A DNA stretch of 34,054 bases from an uncultured beta proteobacterium (GCA_903856025.1 CAIOAQ010000275.1:1-34054); one strand, 5' to 3'. Positions 1-8,978 are shown, counted from the first letter of the stretch. Notes: generated by a model from the letters alone, not told the origin. Made by a program: numbers and translations.

Positions 1-474
1 TACAGTGCCAATTCCGTGGTTCAGTATTCGGAACTGGCACATTCGACTGTCAACCTGGTGCGTGACGCCCGCATGATGACTGTGGGGGGGGGTGTCCAGC
101 GCACATTCGCATCAGACTGGCATCCCAGCCTTGGCCTGCAGGTCACTTATGCAAAAGAAGCCAACCTGCATTTGCGCAACGATTTAAGCAGAGACCTGTT
201 GACAGCGCGGGTGTCTGGGCAAGCGAACCCCACCGATCGAATAGGTCTGAGCGTTGGTATTGCATGGCAACAAAGTTTGTATGACCAAGCCGATATTGCT
301 TTTGGTACAGCGCGACGGGATGTGATGTGGACTGGCGATGCTGGGATGAACTATTTATGGAGCCGTAATTGGCTGATTCGTGCAGATCTTCAATACACCG
401 ACAACGAGTCGAACCAGGCTTTGTATTCCTATCGTCGCCTTCTTGTGGGTTTGCGGACCCGTTACCTTTTTTAG
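1..474 (+). CDS. C-terminal part of outer-membrane beta-barrel protein, DUF560/Slam (surface lipoprotein assembly modifier)-like; 5' end outside window
   Basis: Frame is open from base 1. Alternating beta pattern, late motif RRDVMW..YTDNESNQALYSYRRLLVGLRTRYLF resembling the DUF560 barrel end, and a terminal aromatic F as in outer-membrane barrels. Confidence 0.6.
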   Translation, partial: YSANSVVQYSELAHSTVNLVRDARMMTVGGGVQRTFASDWHPSLGLQVTYAKEANLHLRNDLSRDLLTARVSGQANPTDRIGLSVGIAWQQSLYDQADIAFGTARRDVMWTGDAGMNYLWSRNWLIRADLQYTDNESNQALYSYRRLLVGLRTRYLF

Positions 475-483
475 GGATTGATC

Positions 484-1647
484 ATGCATCGTTTACTGGT
501 GGGACTCCTGGTGGCTTTAATGACGACTGCCGTTATGGCTGGAGATGTTCGGGTGTTGTCGGTGCTTGGTCAGGTGCAGCGGTTGAACCAAGGGCAGTGG
601 GTACCTTTGAAGGTAGGGGATGCGATTCAGGGGGCATTTGATGTTCGTTCGGGTGAACTTGGAACTGCGCAACTCTTGCTGGATGGCGGCGCTGTTTTGG
701 AAGTTCCACGTAGCAGCGAAATTGCAGTCCTGGTTACGCCGCAGACCGTCCTCAAACTCGTCAGTGGTGGGCTGAGCGTTTTGGCGGGCAAGCAAGAGGT
801 CAATCTGCAAGCACTGGGTTTTGACTTCCGGACTGGGGGATACCTTCGTTTGCACCATTGTGGGGCTGGTTGCAAGGAGGTAACTGGTTTGTATGGCAAA
901 GCGTTTGCTGGCGAAGTTATTGTGGAGTACCCAGGTGGACGATCCGTTCTTAAAGCAAAACCTTTCAGGGTCACAGCAGGAGGTAGACGCCCGGTGCTGT
1001 TGGCGCGCGATACAGATTTGCTGTCTGATGACAATCAACTCGAACTGGCAGCAAAGTCAAAATTGGTGTTGGCTGATCAAATAAAAGTTGGCATGGATGC
1101 TTTCAAGGCCGGTCAATTTAGTCAAGCTCGGGAGGTCCTGCTTGCCGTGAGGGAGACTTCACCCACAGAAAAAATTGTGTCTTATTATTTGGGGTTGATC
1201 GCGCTTGAGCTCAAGGACAACGATGCAGCTTTGAAGCATTTGCAGCAGTATGCAATTGATGATCCACAGTCTGCTCGCGACCGGGGCGTGAATCAATTAG
1301 TCACATTGTTGCTGACCAATCAGTTGCAAAATGAAGTCAAGCAGGCCTTGCAAACGGAGAGCGCAATTTCCGCCGAAAAACCAGAACCCAACACCATCGC
1401 TGTGCAGGCGTTTACCAATCGTGGTGACCCCGCCTATGCCGCTTTGGCCAAAGGGATCGCGGCAATGGTCATCACCGATTTAAGTAAGGTGCCTGGTCTC
1501 AAGGTGCTGGAGCGACAGAAGGTACAGAAGTTAATGGATGAGATTCAACTAAGCGAAAGTGGGTTGGTGACCCAGGACACGATGGTCAAGGCGGGGCGCC
1601 TGATTCGTGCCGAAAAGGTGGTTGTAGGCAGCTTTGGAGTGCAATGA
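484..1647 (+). CDS. Exported FecR-domain protein with TPR and N-terminal part of a CsgG/FlgO-like domain
   Basis: Signal peptide MHRLLVGLLVALMTTAVMA. FecR-like region (GDVRVLSVLGQVQRLNQGQWVPLKVGDAI...), TPR-like region, then NTIAVQAFTNRGDPAYAALAKGIAAMVITDLSKVPGLKVLERQKVQKLMDEIQ...AEKVVVGSFGVQ. Confidence 0.75.
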   Translation: MHRLLVGLLVALMTTAVMAGDVRVLSVLGQVQRLNQGQWVPLKVGDAIQGAFDVRSGELGTAQLLLDGGAVLEVPRSSEIAVLVTPQTVLKLVSGGLSVLAGKQEVNLQALGFDFRTGGYLRLHHCGAGCKEVTGLYGKAFAGEVIVEYPGGRSVLKAKPFRVTAGGRRPVLLARDTDLLSDDNQLELAAKSKLVLADQIKVGMDAFKAGQFSQAREVLLAVRETSPTEKIVSYYLGLIALELKDNDAALKHLQQYAIDDPQSARDRGVNQLVTLLLTNQLQNEVKQALQTESAISAEKPEPNTIAVQAFTNRGDPAYAALAKGIAAMVITDLSKVPGLKVLERQKVQKLMDEIQLSESGLVTQDTMVKAGRLIRAEKVVVGSFGVQ

Positions 1648-2987
1648 TGAGGACCAATAAATGTCTCGGTGTTTTGTTGGTGGCCTCGTCGGCTTTTGTG
1701 GCGCATGCGGAGCGCTTTGATCTGGAGAGCGCCATCATTGAGAGTGCAAGCTCAAAGGCCATAGGCGGGGGTAAAAAAAGTGGTGATGTGTCCACTTTTT
1801 TCACGGCCCAAAAAGAAATGGTTTATGCCGCCTTAAGTGACCTTGGCATACCACTGGAGAGTTTGCCAGTGGATATCCGGCGCAATGTTGAGCGCATGCA
1901 CACCACCAATTTTGCAGCGTTCAAAATGTTTTCATTGGGCCTCAATGCGCAGGACCAGGGCAAGTTTGCCGAAGCCAAGGCCTTCTTTGAAAAAGCGGTT
2001 GAACTGGATCCAAATTTCGAGTTGGCGGGCAATCTGGTTGTCTCCATGCCGGGCAGTAACGTTGCTGGTACCGTTCAGTTGCAAGCGGCTTTGGCTGCTG
2101 CGGCAAAAGCCGCTACGACGTCCGGCAAAGTTCAAGTCGAAGTAGATCTGTCAGGTGCAATTGCCGCTTTGCAGTCCGGTCAATCGGTTGTGGTGGGGAG
2201 TAAACCTGATGCCAGCGTGAGTACAGCCAGCGCAAAAGACGCAAGCAACAATTTCACCACAAACCCAGCTGGCTCAGGCTCTAACTATGCCGACCGGCGT
2301 GTTGTGGCTGTGAGCTACCTGCGGCAAGATGCAACGGGCATTCCAATTGCAATTGCCTCGACCAACGAATGGACATTGGACCAGGTGACTGCCGATTCGA
2401 CCGGATTAGTCAAAGTGGGTGATGCTGCGGTGTTTCAGGCTACCCGATCGAATGCAACCGACCAGCCCACTGGTTCAGTTGTTTTAAGCAGCGGTTCTAC
2501 GGTGTCTTGGGGTACCTGGCAAACAGGCGCGGGAAGTTACACGGTTTCGTCCAACGGTGCCGCCATGACCAATCTTGGACCGCAATTTCAATACATGATC
2601 GGGCAGGCGACGCGCGCCATGCCCACGACAGGCGTGACAGCATTTGTTCCGGCTGGTGGTTTCCTGAACAATGTAAGTGGGACCATTGGTGTTGATTTTG
2701 TCAACCAGGCAGTTCAGTTGAACAATCTTGGCTTTGGCATCGGTAACCTGAATTTTGCAAACCTGAATGGTGCTGCGGTCTATTCCACCACCATTGGTTC
2801 AGGTTTTTTCAAAGGTAACTACGCATCCGGAACCTGTACGGGTTGCACAGCGTTTTCACCGGAAGCCAGCGTTTTCACAGGTAATTTTCTTGGTAAAACG
2901 GCTGATGGCTTGATGTTTTCAACGGTGCTTGCGACTGGAAACGGAACTGTTTCCGGCGTGCACGCATTTTCCAGGCCTGGTCCTTAA
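1644..2987 (+). CDS. Exported protein: CsgG/FlgO-like C-terminal part, TPR, glycine-rich beta C-terminal domain (possibly TbpB-like barrel)
   Basis: ATGA overlap with upstream gene. Signal peptide MMRTNKCLGVLLVASSAFVAHA. RFDLESAIIESASSKAIGGGKKSGDVSTFFTAQKEMVYAALSDLGI aligns by eye to the second half of CsgG/FlgO domains. TPR GKFAEAKAFFEKAVELDPNFELA. C-terminus GSGFFKGNYASG...VFTGNFLGKTADGL. Confidence 0.6.
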   Translation: MMRTNKCLGVLLVASSAFVAHAERFDLESAIIESASSKAIGGGKKSGDVSTFFTAQKEMVYAALSDLGIPLESLPVDIRRNVERMHTTNFAAFKMFSLGLNAQDQGKFAEAKAFFEKAVELDPNFELAGNLVVSMPGSNVAGTVQLQAALAAAAKAATTSGKVQVEVDLSGAIAALQSGQSVVVGSKPDASVSTASAKDASNNFTTNPAGSGSNYADRRVVAVSYLRQDATGIPIAIASTNEWTLDQVTADSTGLVKVGDAAVFQATRSNATDQPTGSVVLSSGSTVSWGTWQTGAGSYTVSSNGAAMTNLGPQFQYMIGQATRAMPTTGVTAFVPAGGFLNNVSGTIGVDFVNQAVQLNNLGFGIGNLNFANLNGAAVYSTTIGSGFFKGNYASGTCTGCTAFSPEASVFTGNFLGKTADGLMFSTVLATGNGTVSGVHAFSRPGP

Positions 2988-3001
2988 TCTCGGACACTTC
3001 G

Positions 3002-5848
3002 TTATTGGAGGCTTGATTTCAGGATGATTTTTTGGTTCTTGGACCAGGTGCCTTTTTTCTCTACAACCTTGGCATAGGACATCAAGTCTTCTGAGGCCGT
3101 AATTTCCAGTTGCCCCAGCTTGGTTTCACGATAACCCAGAATGCGGCCATTGAGCTCAATGGGTACACCTTCACCCAGTACGTTGAACGCTTGACCTGGG
3201 GTGGCACCGTGTTTTTTACCCAGGTTGATGATGATGGACTGGTCATCGTCAGCCATGGCGATGCGACCTTTGAGCGGGTATTTTTCGTGGATATTTTTGG
3301 CGACAGCCTCCGCCATGTCCTCAGCCAGTGAAACCGGATCTATGGTAATGTTTCGTTGAGTGGCTGAATAGGCGATGTTGCTGGTTTCGGTGTCTATGAT
3401 ACGCATGGACACAGCTTTGCTCTGGCCTGCACCGGTGAACGTGCCGGTGGTGATCAATCGTGCCGCCATGATTCTGCCCAGTCGCAACTGCGTATCAGGG
3501 TCGGCCAGCTCAGAGGATCCAAGTTTCAGTTCTGCCAGAAGTTTGTCAAGTATGGCACGGTCCACCACGGTGATGCCTTTGTTGAGCAAAGCTTGTGAAA
3601 ATTCCTGTAGCAAAAGCTTGTCCATGCCCAGCTTGCCCAACAGCTCCGTGTCTCCGCTGGTTTGGAAATCCAAAACCGAAACTGCCATGGCTTGAGATGT
3701 CCAGTCATCTGCGGGGCGGGCAGGTTTGGTGTTTTTCTGCTCCTTGAACCGCGCAACCAGCTCTTTGACTGATTCGTCGATGTAGCGTTGCCGTTCCAGA
3801 TCCATTTTTTGTTTGCCGGCCTGTTCAGCTTGATGCAGAAGCGCCAGCACTGCCCGATCGCGGGGGGCACGTTCGCCAGCTTGTTTCAATAGCTCCAGCG
3901 CCTGCGCGTTATTGCCCATGGACTGAAGTACGGCGGCCTGGTTGGCTAAGGCATCCGCCGCATAGGGGTTGACCTCGACAGCTTCCTTGTAAGCGGTCAC
4001 CGCGATGGACGGTGAAATTTTCTTAAGCAAATTCCCGCGTGCAGTTGTAGCCTCGGCAGTTTGCCAGGAAAAATCTGCCACAGCGTTGGAAGAAGATGCA
4101 ATCGCAACCGCCTGCTCGGCACCATTGCTGTCACCCTTGGCGGCAAGTACCTTCGCTCGTGTCATTTGTGAAGAGGTGCGATTGGGGTTTAACTTTATAG
4201 CGGCATCAGACTCTGCGAGCGCCTTCTCGAGATCGCCTGCCAACAAGGCCACTTCGGCCAAACCTTCGTGTCCTCGCATGGCCATATCTTTGCGTGAATC
4301 CGCAGTCGCAGCTTTGAAAATAACCATGGCATCTGCGGACTTATTTTGCCTGAGCAGGCTGTAAGCATTGCCAATCTGTGCCAAGGTCATCGTTGGCAGC
4401 AATCCCCTGAGGGAGTTGAAGAGTTGACTGGCAGCTACCGGGTTTCCGCGTGTCAGCATGGATTCGGCCAAAGAAAAGATCACGGTATCGTTGCTTGAAC
4501 CTCCGCCATTGATCACACTGGTGACTGTGCCGCCTTGCGTGGTCACGACCACTGTGGGGAGCATGTCAGAGATGTGAAATTTTTTGAGAATTTCTTCGTC
4601 GGCACTCACCAGATGGAAATTGCTGCTCTCTTTGACGCTTAGGCTTTCCAGTGCACTTGTCGGCATCTTTCCAAAAGCCAGCACCACGAGTCCATCATTT
4701 TTATATTGTGCCGACAAATCACGCAGACGGGACAGTGTTTCCAAGCAACCTTTGCATCGTTGGGTATCAAAAAAATACAAGACCGACATGGGATTTTTTG
4801 AAATGGCATCGTTATTGATGGCGGCTTTCCCTACAGAAAAAGTATTGAAAGGAGGCACAGTCTCTCCTATACGCATCGTTGCGCGCTCGACCATCGTGCG
4901 CCCGGTGGCTTCTTTCTTCGCGGAAAACTCAGCAATGCGGTTCTGTGCCAAGCTGACAAATGTTCCTTGTGGGAAATCTTTCAGATAGGCTTTGAAGTCA
5001 TTGATAAAGGTGCTGTTCTTGATGGTTTCCCAGTACGCAACATCTGCCGCATTGCCAGAAACCGGAACGGAAAAACTTGCGCCGTCCAATGGAATGAGAA
5101 AGAAGTCTTCGCCTTTGAGGCTGCTTTCTTCTCGTGGGCTTTGACCGCCGCCGGATTCGCGCTCGACACCATCACGGGTGCGCTTGAAAATCTGCTCAAT
5201 CGTTAATCCTGGAATACGGATGTTGGAGAGCAGGTATTTGGAATACAAACCATTGCGTCCGCTGCCATCGCTGGCTTCTGTGCCTGGTGCTGTGGAAAAA
5301 GCAACCAATGCGCCGCTTGGGGCATCCATCCGCGCCAGTCCGCTAGATGAAGATAAAGAGCGAGACTTTTTTCCGTAGAAGGGGTTGTTGCGGCACGCAT
5401 CCAGTATCACCACGCTGATGCGATTGTTGGCTTCTTCCAGGCGGCGCATGACGAAGTTGATGTCAATGGCGTAATCTTCCACATCCTGCTCAGATTTGTA
5501 TTGGCGACCAACAGGTAGCAGGAAGTTTTTCCCGTTTACTTGTACGCCGTGCCCCGCGAAGAAGAAAAAGCCTGCGGCATCCTTGTTCTTCTTCATCAAT
5601 TCGCCAAAGTCTCGGATGGCTGTTTTCATGCCCTCAGCGTTGAGGTTTTCACGCTGGATGATGTCAAAGCCGACGCTTTTGAGGGCGTTGCCCATGTCCT
5701 GTACATCGTTGACTGGATTGGACAAGGGGGCGAAATCGTAGCCGCCATTGCCAATGAGCAACGCAATTCGTTTTTCTGTCGCTGCATGCAACAGCGTCGT
5801 TGAAAAGCCGATGACAAAGATGAGCAGGATGCGTAAAAACGTAGTCAT
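3002..5848 (-). CDS. Exported caspase-family (peptidase C14-like) protein with redoxin-like, TPR, CsgG/FlgO-like and C-terminal beta domain
   Basis: Signal peptide MTTFLRILLIFVIGFSTTLLHA. KRIALLIGNGGYDFAPLSNPVNDVQDM, catalytic His in FFFFAGHG (H100) and Cys in LDACRNNPF (C152). Redoxin-like SVLYFFDTQRCKGCLETLSRLRDL. TPR run. VSVLDFQTSGDTELLGKL...KLGSSELADPDTQLRLGRIMAARLITTG. Confidence 0.85.
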   Translation of the reverse strand: MTTFLRILLIFVIGFSTTLLHAATEKRIALLIGNGGYDFAPLSNPVNDVQDMGNALKSVGFDIIQRENLNAEGMKTAIRDFGELMKKNKDAAGFFFFAGHGVQVNGKNFLLPVGRQYKSEQDVEDYAIDINFVMRRLEEANNRISVVILDACRNNPFYGKKSRSLSSSSGLARMDAPSGALVAFSTAPGTEASDGSGRNGLYSKYLLSNIRIPGLTIEQIFKRTRDGVERESGGGQSPREESSLKGEDFFLIPLDGASFSVPVSGNAADVAYWETIKNSTFINDFKAYLKDFPQGTFVSLAQNRIAEFSAKKEATGRTMVERATMRIGETVPPFNTFSVGKAAINNDAISKNPMSVLYFFDTQRCKGCLETLSRLRDLSAQYKNDGLVVLAFGKMPTSALESLSVKESSNFHLVSADEEILKKFHISDMLPTVVVTTQGGTVTSVINGGGSSNDTVIFSLAESMLTRGNPVAASQLFNSLRGLLPTMTLAQIGNAYSLLRQNKSADAMVIFKAATADSRKDMAMRGHEGLAEVALLAGDLEKALAESDAAIKLNPNRTSSQMTRAKVLAAKGDSNGAEQAVAIASSSNAVADFSWQTAEATTARGNLLKKISPSIAVTAYKEAVEVNPYAADALANQAAVLQSMGNNAQALELLKQAGERAPRDRAVLALLHQAEQAGKQKMDLERQRYIDESVKELVARFKEQKNTKPARPADDWTSQAMAVSVLDFQTSGDTELLGKLGMDKLLLQEFSQALLNKGITVVDRAILDKLLAELKLGSSELADPDTQLRLGRIMAARLITTGTFTGAGQSKAVSMRIIDTETSNIAYSATQRNITIDPVSLAEDMAEAVAKNIHEKYPLKGRIAMADDDQSIIINLGKKHGATPGQAFNVLGEGVPIELNGRILGYRETKLGQLEITASEDLMSYAKVVEKKGTWSKNQKIILKSSLQ

Positions 5849-5853
5849 GATGG

Positions 5854-6585
5854 TTATTGCCTCGATAGCTGATCTAGTGCCAGTTTGATCTGGCGTTCGG
5901 CAGCGGAAAAGTTGGGGCTGACGGCAAGAATGGCGCTGAATGTTTCGATTGCGCCAGCATAGTCCTTGTGATCCATTTGTGCCAGTCCCTGATTGAATTG
6001 GCGGTTCAAATCGTCACTTGTCGAAACAGTTGCTGCCCCTGTCCGATTCTTTACGGAGAGGGCCTCAAGCTTGGACACCAACGCACCAGCGACCTCCGGC
6101 ATCTTCTGCAGGAGGTCATTGACTTGCGCGCTGACCTCACTTGTGGCAAGAACTTCAGAGGTCTCAGTGGACACCAGTCGCACGTCCAGTCTGGCTTGAT
6201 CGCCAATGCGCATGATGCTGCCAAACACCATGTTTTTAGCACCTGCCAGACGACCAAGACGCAGGCGCGTATCCTCATCAGCCAAGGCGGATGACCCCAA
6301 CTTTTGCTCGTCCAAAATTTCGCGCAGCCGAGATCTTTCGATGACGTGCAGCGTGGAACGGGTGAGTAACTGTTCGATCAACAACTCGGGCAATGAGGTC
6401 GCTAAAGGGGTGGTCGTGTCGTTGGGGATTGTTGTGATGCTGTGTGTGTCAAAGTCCCAGACTGCCAACGGGTCATCTGCACCACCCTGAGCCAAGGTGT
6501 TCTCCATGAGCAAGCCCAGCATCAGCACCGTGCAAACAAAATAGACCCAGATTTTTGGGCGGTTGAAGATGGCAAATCGTTTCAT
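5854..6585 (-). CDS. Exported CsgG/FlgO (LpoB-like) family protein with C-terminal TPR
   Basis: ATG at 6585 (MKRFAIFNRPKIWVYFVCTVLMLGLLMENTLAQ signal). LAVWDFDTHSITT...LLIEQLLTRSTLHVIERSRLREILDEQKLGSSALADEDTRLRLGRLAGAKNMVFGSIMRIGDQARLDVRLVSTETSEVLA. TPR at end. Ends 5 bp before the caspase-like gene. Confidence 0.75.
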   Translation of the reverse strand: MKRFAIFNRPKIWVYFVCTVLMLGLLMENTLAQGGADDPLAVWDFDTHSITTIPNDTTTPLATSLPELLIEQLLTRSTLHVIERSRLREILDEQKLGSSALADEDTRLRLGRLAGAKNMVFGSIMRIGDQARLDVRLVSTETSEVLATSEVSAQVNDLLQKMPEVAGALVSKLEALSVKNRTGAATVSTSDDLNRQFNQGLAQMDHKDYAGAIETFSAILAVSPNFSAAERQIKLALDQLSRQ

Positions 6586-6672
6586 GACGGCTTGAGTGGC
6601 ATCAAACTTCACTGAGGTTTCGGGTTGGATAACTCGGCTATACACGGTACTTCGTGGCGGACGCTATGGGGG

Positions 6673-8931
6673 TTACTTGGTTTCAAAAGTGTAAACGCCA
6701 TCCCAATCTTCGGGGGGTGGTTGATTTGCAAAATGCAGGATGCGGTGCATGTAAATTTGATAGAGCTTTCGGTTGGGGTCTTTGGCGCGCAATGCATCAA
6801 ATGCCGCCTGTGCTGCTTCCCAATGCTGCGAACGGTACAAGGCGAGCGCGCGGTCGTAAGCTGCCAGGTGTTCCAGTACTGCAGGCGTGATCCGCTCAGT
6901 GAGCCCCAATGGTTCATAGATGCGCACAGGTTTGTCTTTGCCTTTGACACGCACGCAATCAAGTTCACGAAATGTGAAGTCGGTCAAACCATTGCGTGTG
7001 AATTCACTGACGATGATGTCGACACCATATTGTTTGGTCAAGCTTTCGAGTCTGGAACCCAGATTCACAGCATCACCCATCACCGTATAAGCAAGTCGAA
7101 ACTCAGAACCCATGTTGCCAACGGTCATCTCTCCGGTATTTACGCCAACTCCAATGGCAATGGGCGGCCAGCCATGCGCTTTGAACTGCTCTTGCAAGGT
7201 GGCCAATTCGGCCACCATGTCCAATGCTGCCAGCACAGCGGATCGGGCATGTTGTGGGTCGCTGACTGGTGCACCCCAAAAAGCCATGATGGCATCGCCC
7301 ATGTATTTATCGATGGTGCCACGATGGCGATGAATCACATGGGTCATCGGGGTCAAATACGCATTCATGAGTTGCGTCAGTTGATTGGGCTTCAAACCTT
7401 CTGAAATATGGGTGAATCCACGTACATCCGAGAACAACACGGTTAGTTCGCGTCCTTCACCTTTGAGGCTGTAGGCACCAGGATCCTGTGCCATCTCGTC
7501 AACCAGTTCTGGCGGGACATATTGGCCAAACAAATGCGCCAGCAGTCGCTTTGCTCGCGAATCTACAAAAAAACCGTAGGACATATTCAGAACAAAAAGC
7601 GCACTCACCAAAATCAGACTGCTGGCCAGTGGCAGTATCAGTTGTTGAAACTGCCAAAAATAGAGATTGCACAACACCATCAGTGCCATCGCGCCGGCCG
7701 ACAAGAGCGTGGCAGGCAAAGGCATAAGCGTTGGCAATGCAAGCGCCAGCGCAATACCTAGCGCAAGGATAAATCCGGCCTCAAGCCCATTTGTGTAGGC
7801 CGGGAGCGCCTTGATGTTGCCGTCCAGAATGGCGGACACCATGTTGGCATGCACCTCCACGCCAGCATACGACTCCTGCACCGGGACAGTGCGCACGTCA
7901 TTCAGCCCAGTCGCCGTGGTTCCGACAAGCACAATGGCGTCACGGAGGATTTCTGGATCAGCCTTGCCCTGCAAGACGTCGCTTGCCGATACATACTGAA
8001 AGGTCCTCTGGCGTCCCCGAAACGGGATCCATGCGCCAACTTGTGCGTCCACGGGAATGCTTTGGTTGCCCAGTTGCAATGTTTCCAATGCGTGAGCACC
8101 AACGAGTGAATATCCCGGCTTCACCGGAGGAGCCTGCAACGCCAAACGGGCCACAGCCAAACTTAAGGTTTCGTATAAATTTCCTTTGTACATTTGCAGC
8201 AGGGAAATTCGCCGGAAAACCCCATCACTTTCCACTAAAGGGGATGCGTTGAAAAAGCCGCCTGCCAGAGCAGCATCTTGGAATTGCGGGAGATTGCCGT
8301 AATAGCCTCTGGCGTTCATGGCACCTACCGATCCGGGCGAAAACTGGTCGCGCCCTATCGCGGGTTCTGGTAGTACGCCCACTTCGGCGGTGTCGTCATC
8401 GCTGTGCGTGAAGAAATAGCCCATGACAATCAATCGATTTTTAAGGCTACGGGCAAACAAATCGTCGTACCGCAGCTGCGGTCGCAAGTGGTCCAGTGCT
8501 TTGGAAAACTGCTCGTTGTCCCTCAGTTCTTGATGTTCAAGTCGTTCCAGAATGTTTAACCCCGAACTGTTGTCATGCTCCGCAAACAACATGTCAAAGC
8601 CGAGCACCTTGATTTGGTACTGGTCAAACAATTTGTTAACCATGTTTGCGAGCTGATTGCGTGGCCATGGCCAGTGCCCCTGCTGCTGAAGGCTTTTTTC
8701 GTCAACATCGACAATCACCACACGCGGATCCCCCGTGTCAGGCATCGTCAACCTCAGGCGTGCGTCGTAGGCGTAGTTTTCAACGCTCTGCACAAAACCC
8801 AGGTTCAGTACGCCGACCGTGTGCAGCAACAAAATCCCAATAACGGCCAGGCTTAAGCTGATGCGCATGGCGTGCCGTTTGAAAAAACCTCTCTTTTTCA
8901 TAGTGGGAAATGATTGTGACGACGCAATCAT
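6673..8931 (-). CDS. CHASE2 domain-containing class III adenylate cyclase
   Basis: CHASE2 region (SVENYAYDARLRLTMPDTGDPRVVIVDVDEKSLQQQGHWPWPRN), TM helices, cyclase core LTVLFSDVRGFTHISEGL, IDKYMGDAIMAFWGAP, YTVMGDAVNLGSRLESL. ORF-track start at 9114 is implausible because it overlaps hutC; start likely 8931 or 8901. Confidence 0.92.
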   Translation of the reverse strand: MIASSQSFPTMKKRGFFKRHAMRISLSLAVIGILLLHTVGVLNLGFVQSVENYAYDARLRLTMPDTGDPRVVIVDVDEKSLQQQGHWPWPRNQLANMVNKLFDQYQIKVLGFDMLFAEHDNSSGLNILERLEHQELRDNEQFSKALDHLRPQLRYDDLFARSLKNRLIVMGYFFTHSDDDTAEVGVLPEPAIGRDQFSPGSVGAMNARGYYGNLPQFQDAALAGGFFNASPLVESDGVFRRISLLQMYKGNLYETLSLAVARLALQAPPVKPGYSLVGAHALETLQLGNQSIPVDAQVGAWIPFRGRQRTFQYVSASDVLQGKADPEILRDAIVLVGTTATGLNDVRTVPVQESYAGVEVHANMVSAILDGNIKALPAYTNGLEAGFILALGIALALALPTLMPLPATLLSAGAMALMVLCNLYFWQFQQLILPLASSLILVSALFVLNMSYGFFVDSRAKRLLAHLFGQYVPPELVDEMAQDPGAYSLKGEGRELTVLFSDVRGFTHISEGLKPNQLTQLMNAYLTPMTHVIHRHRGTIDKYMGDAIMAFWGAPVSDPQHARSAVLAALDMVAELATLQEQFKAHGWPPIAIGVGVNTGEMTVGNMGSEFRLAYTVMGDAVNLGSRLESLTKQYGVDIIVSEFTRNGLTDFTFRELDCVRVKGKDKPVRIYEPLGLTERITPAVLEHLAAYDRALALYRSQHWEAAQAAFDALRAKDPNRKLYQIYMHRILHFANQPPPEDWDGVYTFETK

Positions 8932-8978
8932 GTTACCCCTTAAACCTCGAAATATATGAGACCCAGTAGGCCGAATAG

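Noticed and set aside
1644-1650. Simple frameshift/sequencing error between the FecR gene and the next ORF
   Set aside because: The overlap is a clean ATGA coupling and the second ORF starts with a full signal peptide, which a frameshift alone would not create.
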